From Spirochaeta sp. (GTDB lineage Bacteria; Spirochaetota; Spirochaetia; DSM-27196; Alkalispirochaetaceae), in NCBI GenBank assembly GCA_007130865.1, contig SLRR01000060.1, positions 1 through 60,701 of the forward strand: 60,701 nt of DNA. The letters are read 5' to 3'. Within the stretch, counting starts at the first letter, position 1. Every line of letters begins with the position of its first letter. The notes beneath the pieces were generated by a model. That model saw nothing but the letters and a program-made list of their open reading frames with translations, was not told where the DNA came from and did no database searches. A program made the position numbers and the translations under genes. This document shows, piece after piece, positions 54,293 to 60,701 of this stretch.

Positions 54293-54317
54293 GGCTCACC
54301 TCCATAAAACGTGCCGT

Positions 54318-54340
54318 CCACGGACCTTCAACGTCCGTGG
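54318..54340 (-). other. Hairpin in the asd expression platform
   Basis: Minus-strand CCACGGAC pairs with GTCCGTGG over 8 bp (7-nt loop), lying between a CTCCTCC anti-Shine-Dalgarno (54341-54352) and the GGAGGTG at 54297-54303. It brings these two together or, with the weak GTTTTA downstream, could act as an inefficient terminator. Confidence 0.6.
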
Positions 54341-54392
54341 CGTAAGGAGGAGTTAACGTTGATTCACTTCCGGATTGATCTACGGGAAGGAA

Positions 54393-54561
54393 ATCAATAG
54401 CACTCCACCGCCTTGGTGACAGTCCCTGGGATTTAGCCCAGGCAACCAGATGACGATCATCGGGGAGATCGCCGTCTTCGGCGAAGATTCCTTTCACACC
54501 GGATTATCGGGCTCCCCAGCCCTCCCCGGCGCTACTGATAACCTCCGCGCCTCTATTGATC
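54393..54561 (-). promoter_or_regulatory. Lysine riboswitch (L box) controlling asd
   Basis: The minus strand contains the lysine-aptamer landmarks in order: AATAGAGGCGC, an AGTA junction, TCGCCGAAGACGGCGA, CTGGTTGCCTGGG, GGGACTGTCA and AAGGCGGTGGAGTGCTA. P1 closes with ATCAATAG and CTATTGAT (54554-54561 with 54393-54400, 8 bp). The alternative stem TTGATTTCCTTCC against GGAAGTGAATCAA (about 54358-54397) uses the 3' side of P1, giving a switch. High lysine should close P1 and favour the off state. Confidence 0.92.
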
Positions 54562-54580
54562 CAATTAAGGACAGGGAAAG

Positions 54581-54609
54581 AGATATCAAATCGATGCAGT
54601 ACGGTCAAG
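54581..54609 (-). promoter_or_regulatory. Promoter of the asd riboswitch transcript
   Basis: TTGACC (54604-54609), 17-bp spacer, TATCTC (54581-54586). The transcript would start about 10 nt before P1 of the lysine riboswitch. The remaining 54610-54714 holds no gene that I can see. Confidence 0.6.
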
Positions 54610-54714
54610 AGTTATCGCGGTATTCCCGGCAGGATGTAACATTTGTTTCCGTACTTTGTTTGATGTTTATCGAAGGACGACCACCGCATACGGGTCGTGA
54701 GAGGACCAATCACC

Positions 54715-57162
54715 ATGAAATACCGGAACATTTTCGGGACCGTTTTATACGCCGCCGTAATAATCCTGGCCGGATGTGCCACTACCGGGGAAATCCCGGT
54801 TCTGTTGGATAAGGCGGAAGATATCCATATCTCACCGGCAAACCAGGACGGTGTTCAGGACCAAGTAATCCTTGATCTTGGAATCATACCACTCGAACGC
54901 ACCCGTCTCACCGCGTACGAGATCGACGTGGTCAGCCTCGCCGGGCGGCCGGTACGCACCGTCCGGGAAGAGACGCCGGCGATCCCCTGGTTTCGGCGAG
55001 TGTTCCGGCGTAACCGCGTCGCCCTGGAGCCACCGCGGGTGGTCCTTTGGGACGGTCGTGACGACGAAGGTGAGTTCGTCCCGGATGGTCTCTACTTTCT
55101 CTCTGTTCGCGCTCGGGACAATCGGGGCAATACCGGGGAGGCCCCGGTACAGCGGATCGTGGTGGACAATACGCCCCCTACCGCGCAGGTAACGGCGCCG
55201 TTCCTGCTGTTTACGCCCAACGGCGACGGCCGGATCGACCAGCTCGCGATCTTCCAGCGACGGGCCTCGCGGGAGGACCTTTGGACGGGTCGTGTCCACG
55301 ACCGGCACGGCTCAATAGTCCGGGAATACCGCTGGGAGGGAACGCCCCCGGATTTCGAGTGGGACGGCCTGGACGATCAGGGACAGGCCGCTCCCGAGGG
55401 AACCTACAGCTACGTTCTGTCCGCCACGGACAGAGCGGGCAACAGCGCCGCATTTGAACTCACCGGCATGGAGCTCGAACTGACCCCGAGAGCTGTGGGG
55501 CTCTCGGTAGACCGCCGGTTTTTCTCCCCGAACGACGACGGCATTGCGGACACCGTTTCGATCGTACCGCGGGTCGATCCGACGATACCGGTAACGTCCT
55601 GGTCTGTAGAGATTCTCGACATCGCCGGAACAACCCACCGTGTATACCGCGGAGAAGGTACGCCCGGGTCGATCGTATTCGACGGTCGGGGCGCTACCGG
55701 CGTCGTACTGCCGGACGGGACGTATCTGGCAGCGATCACCGTGGAGTACCGCGGTGGACAGACGCCGCGGAGCGCGTCCCCGGCGTTCATCCTCGACAAT
55801 ACACCGCCCCGGGCGGTGGTGCGGACGAGCCGGACGATCTTCTCTCCCGACGGGGACGGACGAAACGACACCGTGGAAGTGATGCAGAGCGGTACCGAAG
55901 AGCGGCTCTGGACAGGTACACTCACCAACTCGTCGGGCGAAACGGTTCGACGCCTGCAGTGGCGCGGTACGGTGAGAAATTTTGTCTGGGACGGTACCGA
56001 CGAGTCCGGGGAAGCTATGCCGGACGGCACGTACATCTACCGGCTTACCGCGACGGACGAGGCGGGCAACACAGCTGAACCCGCCGTGGCGCAGGTACGC
56101 ATCGACACCAGGCCGACACCGGTGGGCGTACGCGCTTCGGCAAGCCGGTTTTCGCCCAACGGCGACGGACTGCACGATTCAATAAATTTTTCCCCGGTCA
56201 TAACCGTTCAGGAGGGCATACAGAACTGGACTCTGGCGATCCACACGTCCGACGGCGATCCCCTGGGAATCATATCCGCGGGCGCATCCACCGTCCCGGA
56301 AACGGTATATTGGGACGGAACGCTCGGCGGCGTACGCCTGCCGGATCAGAGCTACCGGGCGTACCTGGAAGTATCCTATCGGAAAGGAAACATAGCCACC
56401 GCGAGATCCACGGCGGTGCTGCTGGACACGACCCCGCCGGTGGTTACCATTACATCCGCGCCGGACCGCTTCACCCCTGACGGGGACGGCATCGACGACA
56501 CACTGACGATCCGCCTTCACACGCGTGACGCCGGCCCGATCGACCGCTGGTCGGCGGTGCTCTACGACCGGGAGGGACAGCCCTTCATGAACTGGTCCGG
56601 GTCCGGCCCCCCGCTTAACCCGATCACCTGGGACGGCCGTTCTCCGTCGGGAGAACTGGTGCAATCCGCCCAGGACTATCGGCTCATCGTGGAAGCGGTA
56701 GACGCCGTGCAGAACGCAGGTCGCGCGGACCATACGATATCAGTGGGAATACTGGTGCTGCGGGACGGAGACGATCTTCGAATCCAGCTTACGAGCATAT
56801 ACTTCGTTCCCTTCACCGCGGACTACCTGAACCTGGACCCGGAGACGGTAGCGCGTAACCTGGAGACCCTGGACCACCTCGCTCAAGTCCTCAGGCGCTA
56901 CCCGGACCGTACGATCAGGATCGAGGGACACGCGGTCAGCGTTTACTGGTACGATCCGATCCGGTCGGACCGGGAACACCGGCAGGTTCTGGTGCCCCTT
57001 TCCCATTCGCGGGCCGACGCTATCCGGTCCGCCCTGGTGGAGCGGGGGATACCCGCGCGCCGCATGACAACACTGGGACTTGGCGGCAGCCGCCCCGTCG
57101 TGCCTCACGGAGACCTGGAGAACCGTTGGAAGAGCCGGCGCGTGGAGTTTGTACTGCAGTAG
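54715..57162 (+). CDS. Lipoprotein with FlgD-like repeats and OmpA-type C-terminus
   Basis: 815 aa from ATG 54715 (GAGAGGA upstream; GTG 54697 is possible). Lipobox IILAGCAT gives a lipidated cysteine near 20. Six repeats of about 105 aa each begin with an (F)SPNGDGxxD-type motif (SPANQDGVQD, FTPNGDGRID, FSPNDDGIAD, FSPDGDGRND, FSPNGDGLHD, FTPDGDGIDD), each followed by a FlgD-type VWDGxxxxG pattern: Ig-like, probably calcium-binding. The last 120 residues are OmpA-like with LSHSRADAIRSAL, but the usual TD is AV. It may link outer membrane and cell wall. Confidence 0.85.
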   Translation: MKYRNIFGTVLYAAVIILAGCATTGEIPVLLDKAEDIHISPANQDGVQDQVILDLGIIPLERTRLTAYEIDVVSLAGRPVRTVREETPAIPWFRRVFRRNRVALEPPRVVLWDGRDDEGEFVPDGLYFLSVRARDNRGNTGEAPVQRIVVDNTPPTAQVTAPFLLFTPNGDGRIDQLAIFQRRASREDLWTGRVHDRHGSIVREYRWEGTPPDFEWDGLDDQGQAAPEGTYSYVLSATDRAGNSAAFELTGMELELTPRAVGLSVDRRFFSPNDDGIADTVSIVPRVDPTIPVTSWSVEILDIAGTTHRVYRGEGTPGSIVFDGRGATGVVLPDGTYLAAITVEYRGGQTPRSASPAFILDNTPPRAVVRTSRTIFSPDGDGRNDTVEVMQSGTEERLWTGTLTNSSGETVRRLQWRGTVRNFVWDGTDESGEAMPDGTYIYRLTATDEAGNTAEPAVAQVRIDTRPTPVGVRASASRFSPNGDGLHDSINFSPVITVQEGIQNWTLAIHTSDGDPLGIISAGASTVPETVYWDGTLGGVRLPDQSYRAYLEVSYRKGNIATARSTAVLLDTTPPVVTITSAPDRFTPDGDGIDDTLTIRLHTRDAGPIDRWSAVLYDREGQPFMNWSGSGPPLNPITWDGRSPSGELVQSAQDYRLIVEAVDAVQNAGRADHTISVGILVLRDGDDLRIQLTSIYFVPFTADYLNLDPETVARNLETLDHLAQVLRRYPDRTIRIEGHAVSVYWYDPIRSDREHRQVLVPLSHSRADAIRSALVERGIPARRMTTLGLGGSRPVVPHGDLENRWKSRRVEFVLQ

Positions 57163-57215
57163 GAGAAAGCCCACGTTGTCCCGTCGGGCCCGTTGAGGAC
57201 TTTCACCTCCAGGTG

Positions 57216-57237
57216 GGTGCGCCCTGCCGGGCGCACC
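57216..57237 (+). other. Hairpin downstream of the FlgD/OmpA lipoprotein gene
   Basis: GGTGCGCCC pairs with GGGCGCACC (9 bp, loop TGCC). On the plus strand the following bases are A-rich, so it is probably a stabilising 3' stem working with the terminator at 57242-57276. Confidence 0.6.
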
Positions 57238-57241
57238 ATAA

Positions 57242-57276
57242 AAAAACCCTATCGGCACCAAGCCGAAAGGGTTTTT
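57242..57276. terminator. Bidirectional terminator
   Basis: AAAAACCCT.TCGGC pairs with GCCGA.AGGGTTTTT (9 plus 5 bp, one A-A mismatch, 5-nt loop). T-runs exist on both strands: on the plus strand it ends the lipoprotein transcript, on the minus strand (seven Ts) it ends the 31-aa peptide RNA. Confidence 0.85.
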
Positions 57277-57318
57277 GCTGAAGAGAAAGGAGCCTCCAGG
57301 ACTCCAACCTACACCTCG

Positions 57319-57414
57319 TCAGGCGACCTGACGACGCCGGTCTGCGTTGACGCGCACCCAGGTGACGGCCGCCGCAAGAGCCAGTCCACTAATGGTAAAG
57401 ACGAAAAGCGCCAT
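57319..57414 (-). CDS. 31-aa hydrophobic peptide (candidate type I toxin or small membrane protein)
   Basis: ATG 57414 follows a strong AAGGAGGG. The 31 residues comprise a membrane helix (about 2-20: ALFVFTISGLALAAAVTWV) and a short basic tail (RVNADRRRQVA). It has its own near-consensus promoter 165 nt upstream, a structured leader, and a strong terminator about 45 nt downstream. Size, membrane helix, charged tail and long leader match type I toxins, but a house-keeping small membrane protein with a riboswitch leader is equally allowed. No homologue recognised. Confidence 0.6.
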   Translation of the reverse strand: MALFVFTISGLALAAAVTWVRVNADRRRQVA

Positions 57415-57575
57415 GCTTCCCTCCTTATCGAATAGTGGGCCAGAAACTTTCCCTTTTCTGGTTTCAAATAGCGGCTTACCTTAATGCGCCGCTATTCCCT
57501 TTGATAACCGCCGGAGTCGAACCGGATCGGGAAGTCCACTTACTTCCCGGCTACCGTGAAAGCGTTTCTTACTTT
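57415..57575 (-). ncRNA. Structured leader of the 31-aa peptide mRNA
   Basis: On the minus strand at least four stems can form: GAAAG/CTTTC near 57571, CGGGAAGT/ACTTCCCG (57528-57549, 8 bp), CCGG/CCGG with loop AGTCGAA (57511-57525), AATAGCGGC/GCCGCTATT (57467-57496, 9 bp) and CCAGAAA/TTTCTGG (57440-57461, 7 bp). I could not match this to a riboswitch class, tRNA or tmRNA. The TTCGACT loop resembles a T-arm but no tRNA cloverleaf closes. Confidence 0.6.
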
Positions 57576-57582
57576 CGAGCTA

Positions 57583-57611
57583 AGGATATAATTTTAACGA
57601 TACCTTGTCAA
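57583..57611 (-). promoter_or_regulatory. Promoter of the 31-aa peptide RNA
   Basis: TTGACA (57606-57611), 17-bp spacer, TATCCT (57583-57588). A second TTGACAA lies exactly 12 bp upstream (57617-57623), a direct repeat that may serve as an activator or repressor site. Confidence 0.7.
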
Positions 57612-57651
57612 GTCATTTGTCAAGAATTTTTTTAAGTATTTCCGGAGACAG

Positions 57652-58263
57652 TCATCCCCGCCGTTCGAACTCCACGACAACCGTTTCACGGTTCATCGGT
57701 CCCCAGATCGGTACCTGGAACACTTCTCTTCTCAAATCGGTGCGGTACCGCAGGGTGTTCCCGCCACGCACCGAGACGTAGTCGTCCCGAAAGACCATAT
57801 CCGTGAAAAACGTCTCATCGTACATCGCGATCGCCACGGACCGTCCCTGTACTTCAATGTTCAAGGGAACGTCGAACTGATACACCAGCGCGCCGTCCTC
57901 GTCAAGGTATGCGTGGAACTTATCCACTCGCTCCACGGGAATCTCCCGGTCGTCTACCCGTATCATCGTGAAGTAATCGAAGTGTCGCAAGTTCTCAAAC
58001 GCCCCGCGACGGATCGCCTCAATCTGGTCGTCTGAGAACCGGCCGTTCCTGGGACGGCCGTAATCCACGATGATCATCTGGGAGAAAAACGGGTCGAACG
58101 TCCAATGAGCGCGAACCGTGTTGATCCGAGTGCCTTCCAGCTCGATCTCCACGCGACTGTCGATCCAGATGTGCGGATGCGCGGTTACGACCGGAGCGGC
58201 CAGCACCATGAAGACCGGAACGAGCAAGGCCGGCAATGGAATGATTCGACTGCGATGCATCAT
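57652..58263 (-). CDS. Secreted DUF1007-family protein
   Basis: 203 aa from ATG 58263. A signal peptide (about 1-26) leads directly into HPHIWIDSRVEIE, the DUF1007 opening with its His motif, then HWTFDPFFSQMI and a predicted beta-rich domain. DUF1007 proteins are periplasmic and frequently associated with zinc or nickel/cobalt uptake loci. It is divergent from copA, with the CsoR-like operator between them. The ATG has only weak upstream GTGTAG; start uncertain. Confidence 0.85.
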   Translation of the reverse strand: MMHRSRIIPLPALLVPVFMVLAAPVVTAHPHIWIDSRVEIELEGTRINTVRAHWTFDPFFSQMIIVDYGRPRNGRFSDDQIEAIRRGAFENLRHFDYFTMIRVDDREIPVERVDKFHAYLDEDGALVYQFDVPLNIEVQGRSVAIAMYDETFFTDMVFRDDYVSVRGGNTLRYRTDLRREVFQVPIWGPMNRETVVVEFERRG

Positions 58264-58358
58264 GAGTTGAACGCTACACCCGGGACGGGAGCGAACGCAA
58301 CCGGTCGGGGAAGGCCCGGCCGACGACTGCAGGGAATCATCTGCCCTGATCTCCCCGC

Positions 58359-58385
58359 TTGACATACCCTACGGGGGTATACTAT
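58359..58385 (+). promoter_or_regulatory. copA promoter with CsoR-type operator
   Basis: TTGACA (58359-58364) and TACTAT (58380-58385) flank a 15-nt spacer filled by ATACCCTACGGGGGTAT (58364-58380). This palindrome matches, as I recall it, the B. subtilis CsoR operator of copZA. CsoR releases DNA when it binds Cu(I), so copA would be copper-induced. Confidence 0.75.
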
Positions 58386-58416
58386 CTTGGAGACAGGTAG
58401 AAAGATTGGAGGCGAT

Positions 58417-60701
58417 ATGAGCAATACAGACCAGCTTACCGAAGAGCTGACTATAGATACACTTGACCCGTCATCGTTGAAGCCGCAGAAAGAATCCTCG
58501 GAAGCGACGACGGTTACGCTCCGCGTGGACGGGATGAGCTGCGCCACCTGCGCGGCGAGCGTGGAGACGGTCCTTTCCGCCACCTCCGGCGTAGACCGCG
58601 CAGCGGTGAACTTTGCCGCGGAGAAAGTGACGATCGCCTACGATCCGCGCCAAGTCAGGCTTTCCGAGCTGAAAAACCAGGTGCACCAGGCAGGCTACAG
58701 CCTGCTCGACGACGACGACCAGGACCAGCAGGCGGAGGATCTGAAAAGGATGCAGACCGCCCGCCGACGGCTTCTTTTGTCGTCGATTCTCGCCGGATCA
58801 GTGATGGTCCTGATGATAGTACACATGTTCGTCCGGCCGATTCCCGGCTATCTTGCGATCACGGTCGTGCTCGGGGCGCCGGTGATCTTCGGTGCGGGCC
58901 GTCACGTTCACTTGACCGCGTTCCGCTCGCTTCGGTCGGGAAGGCCCAACATGGACGTCCTGGTGTCACTGGGATCGCTCCCGCCCTTCCTGATCGGCCT
59001 GATGGGGTTTTTCTTTCCGATCCAGACGTTCATCGAGATGGCGACGACGATCATGACGTTTCACCTGGTGGGGAAATACCTGGAAGTACGAGCCAAGGGT
59101 CGCGCGTCCGACGCGATCCGGAAGCTGGTCCAGATGGGCGCCAAAACCGCTAACGTCCTCGTCGACGATGAAGAGACCGAGGTGGACGTGAAAGATCTCG
59201 CACCAGGTGACGTTATGATCATCCGCCCCGGTGAGAAAGTACCAACCGACGGTGTCATTCTATCCGGAACAACCCACATCGACGAGAGTATGGCCACGGG
59301 AGAACCGGTACCGGTACGCAAGAAAGAGGGCGCCCAGGTGATCGGCGCGACTATCAACAAGGAGGGCTCGATCCGGGTGGAGGTTACCAAGGTTGGAAAG
59401 GATACGTTTCTCTCCCAGGTGATCAAGATGGTGGAAGAGTGTCAGGGTACCAAGGTACCGATACAGGAGTTCGCAGATCGCGTCACCGGGTACTTCGTAC
59501 CGGCGATTCTCATCATTACCGCCGCCACCTTTACCTCGTTCCTGCTCTTCCCCTCCTTTCACCAGGGGATCATGCAGTGGGGCGCGTCGTTCCTGCCCTG
59601 GGTCAATCCCAACCTGCCTCCTCTTACGCTGGCGTTCATCACCGCCACGGCGGTCCTGGTGATCGCGTGCCCCTGCGCGCTCGGTCTCGGAACGCCCACG
59701 GCGCTCATGGTCGGCTCCGGCGTCGGCGCCGAAAAAGGGATCCTCATCCGGAACGGCGAAGCGGTGCAGACCCTGAAAGACGTCCGGGTGGTGGCGTTCG
59801 ACAAGACGGGAACGATTACCGTGGGCAAGCCTACCGTAACGGACGTTATCCCCGGTGAGAACGTGTCCGAGGACGAACTCCTCCGCGTCGCGGCCTCCCT
59901 GGAAAACGCCAGCGAACACCCCCTGGGACAGGCGATCGTGGAAGCCGCGCGAGACCGTTCGATCAAACTCGCGGAACCGTCGGAGTTCCGGGCGATTACC
60001 GGGCGCGGAATCGAGGGCAAGCTTCCGGAGGGCACCGTTCGGATCGGCACCAGGACTCTCCTTCAGGATGCCGGCATCGCTATCGACGGGTACGAGACCC
60101 GGATGACCGGCCTGGAAGACCAGGCACGGACCGCGATGCTCGTGGCGGTAGATTCCCGCGTACTCGGCGTGCTTGCCGTGGCTGATCCGATCAAGGAGGA
60201 CTCCGCCCGGGCCGTGGCGGAACTCGAACGCCAGGGCATTCGAACCGCGATGATTACCGGTGACAACGAGCGCACCGCCCGGGCGATCGCCGCCGCCGTA
60301 GGGATCTCGGAGGTTCTCGCGGAAGTACTCCCGGACGGCAAAGTGGATCAGGTCCGCCGCCTGCAGGAGGAATATGGCATGGTAGCGATGGTAGGCGACG
60401 GTATCAACGACGCCCCGGCGCTCAAACAGGCAAACGTCGGGATCGCGATCGGCACCGGCACGGACATCGCGATCGAAGCGGCGGACGTCACGCTCGTCCG
60501 GGGAGAGCTTCTGACTCTTGTGACCGCTATCAACCTCTCCCGCGCGATCTTCCGGAAGATCAAGGAGAACTTCTTCTGGGCGTGGTTCTACAACGTCGTG
60601 GCCGTACCGGTAGCGATGTTCGGCTTGCTGCACCCGATGATCGGCGCCGCCGCGATGAGCGTCAGCTCCCTGAACGTGGTGTACAACTCCCTGCGTCTCA
60701 A
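58417..60701 (+). CDS. copA: Copper-translocating P-type ATPase (3' end outside window)
   Basis: 761 codons visible; the gene is still open at the right edge, missing perhaps 10-25 residues. GGAGG lies 5 nt before the ATG. One N-terminal HMA domain has MSCATC (C42/C45). It is followed by eight membrane helices, the CPC motif (C418-C420), the phosphorylation motif DKTGT (D462), the HP motif in NASEHPLGQ and the hinge GDGINDAPAL. It exports Cu(I) from the cytoplasm. A polar 30-residue extension precedes the HMA domain. Confidence 0.97.
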   Translation, partial: MSNTDQLTEELTIDTLDPSSLKPQKESSEATTVTLRVDGMSCATCAASVETVLSATSGVDRAAVNFAAEKVTIAYDPRQVRLSELKNQVHQAGYSLLDDDDQDQQAEDLKRMQTARRRLLLSSILAGSVMVLMIVHMFVRPIPGYLAITVVLGAPVIFGAGRHVHLTAFRSLRSGRPNMDVLVSLGSLPPFLIGLMGFFFPIQTFIEMATTIMTFHLVGKYLEVRAKGRASDAIRKLVQMGAKTANVLVDDEETEVDVKDLAPGDVMIIRPGEKVPTDGVILSGTTHIDESMATGEPVPVRKKEGAQVIGATINKEGSIRVEVTKVGKDTFLSQVIKMVEECQGTKVPIQEFADRVTGYFVPAILIITAATFTSFLLFPSFHQGIMQWGASFLPWVNPNLPPLTLAFITATAVLVIACPCALGLGTPTALMVGSGVGAEKGILIRNGEAVQTLKDVRVVAFDKTGTITVGKPTVTDVIPGENVSEDELLRVAASLENASEHPLGQAIVEAARDRSIKLAEPSEFRAITGRGIEGKLPEGTVRIGTRTLLQDAGIAIDGYETRMTGLEDQARTAMLVAVDSRVLGVLAVADPIKEDSARAVAELERQGIRTAMITGDNERTARAIAAAVGISEVLAEVLPDGKVDQVRRLQEEYGMVAMVGDGINDAPALKQANVGIAIGTGTDIAIEAADVTLVRGELLTLVTAINLSRAIFRKIKENFFWAWFYNVVAVPVAMFGLLHPMIGAAAMSVSSLNVVYNSLRL

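Noticed and set aside
57481-57600. tRNA or tmRNA, because of a TTCGACT loop flanked by CCGG
   Set aside because: No acceptor, D or anticodon arms can be built on either strand, and the stem is 4 bp; the region is better explained as the leader of the 31-aa peptide mRNA.
1-60701. CRISPR array, insertion sequence, prophage, rRNA or tRNA
   Set aside because: I looked for evenly spaced direct repeats, transposase or integrase motifs and cloverleaf signatures on both strands and found none.

Overview
The window looks like a chromosomal segment of a free-living, probably halotolerant spirochaete (Spirochaetota, Spirochaetaceae-like), with high-GC coding DNA. The pointers are a P83/100-family antigen, two apolipoprotein N-acyltransferases, two bactofilins, a small protein resembling the C-terminal tail of spirochaetal adenylate cyclases, many predicted lipoproteins and LPP20/OmpA-type envelope proteins, and a rich c-di-GMP and two-component repertoire. 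I see no rRNA, tRNA, CRISPR array, phage or insertion sequence. Two genes run off the window: the P83/100 gene at the left edge and copA at the right.

Layout. 1-6449: P83/100 (partial), a membrane protein, then a six-gene minus-strand cluster (lipoprotein, HEAT protein, SanA-like, FAH-family hydrolase, thymidine kinase, YhhQ-type transporter). 6450-6697: an unusual palindromic intergenic region. 6698-12319: an unrecognised 641-aa protein, a membrane GAF-SpoIIE phosphatase and the first lnt. 12327-18084 (minus): rpsT, an HU gene, the second lnt, a response regulator, a cyclase-tail TPR protein, a bactofilin, rho (with its own promoter) and rpmE. 18200-22859: plsC and a heterodimeric ABC exporter. 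22789-25761 (minus): a degenerate M23 protein, a bactofilin, YaaR and RicT. 25951-28713: TatD hydrolase, RlmB, a Ca-motif protein and a DUF4168 protein. 28889-31900: a YD-repeat-like secreted protein coupled to a two-component system. 31913-36744: a VOC dioxygenase, an EAL phosphodiesterase, an LPP20 protein and a HAD-like protein. 36859-43741: a tightly overlapping glgX-treZ-treY operon that would turn glycogen into trehalose. 43761-50934: a PAS-GGDEF cyclase, endonuclease IV, a THUMP methyltransferase with a tiny membrane protein, a divergent GH13 enzyme resembling glucosylglycerol hydrolase, and an M15 peptidase. 50972-57162: an ADP-forming acyl-CoA synthetase, asd under a lysine riboswitch, and a FlgD-like/OmpA lipoprotein. 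57240-57611: a compact, independently promoted RNA carrying a 31-aa hydrophobic peptide. 57652-60701: a DUF1007 protein and copA under a CsoR-like operator.

Themes: osmolyte metabolism (trehalose synthesis and perhaps glucosylglycerol breakdown), cell-shape and envelope machinery, and signalling. The observations I find most worth following are (a) a recurrent arrangement in which the -10 hexamer ends only 6-9 nt before a start codon lacking a Shine-Dalgarno, suggesting leaderless mRNAs for several first genes; (b) the 31-aa peptide RNA with a long structured leader and strong terminator, which resembles a type I toxin or regulated small-protein locus; and (c) the perfect 19-bp inverted repeat with a second nested repeat family upstream of the 641-aa gene.
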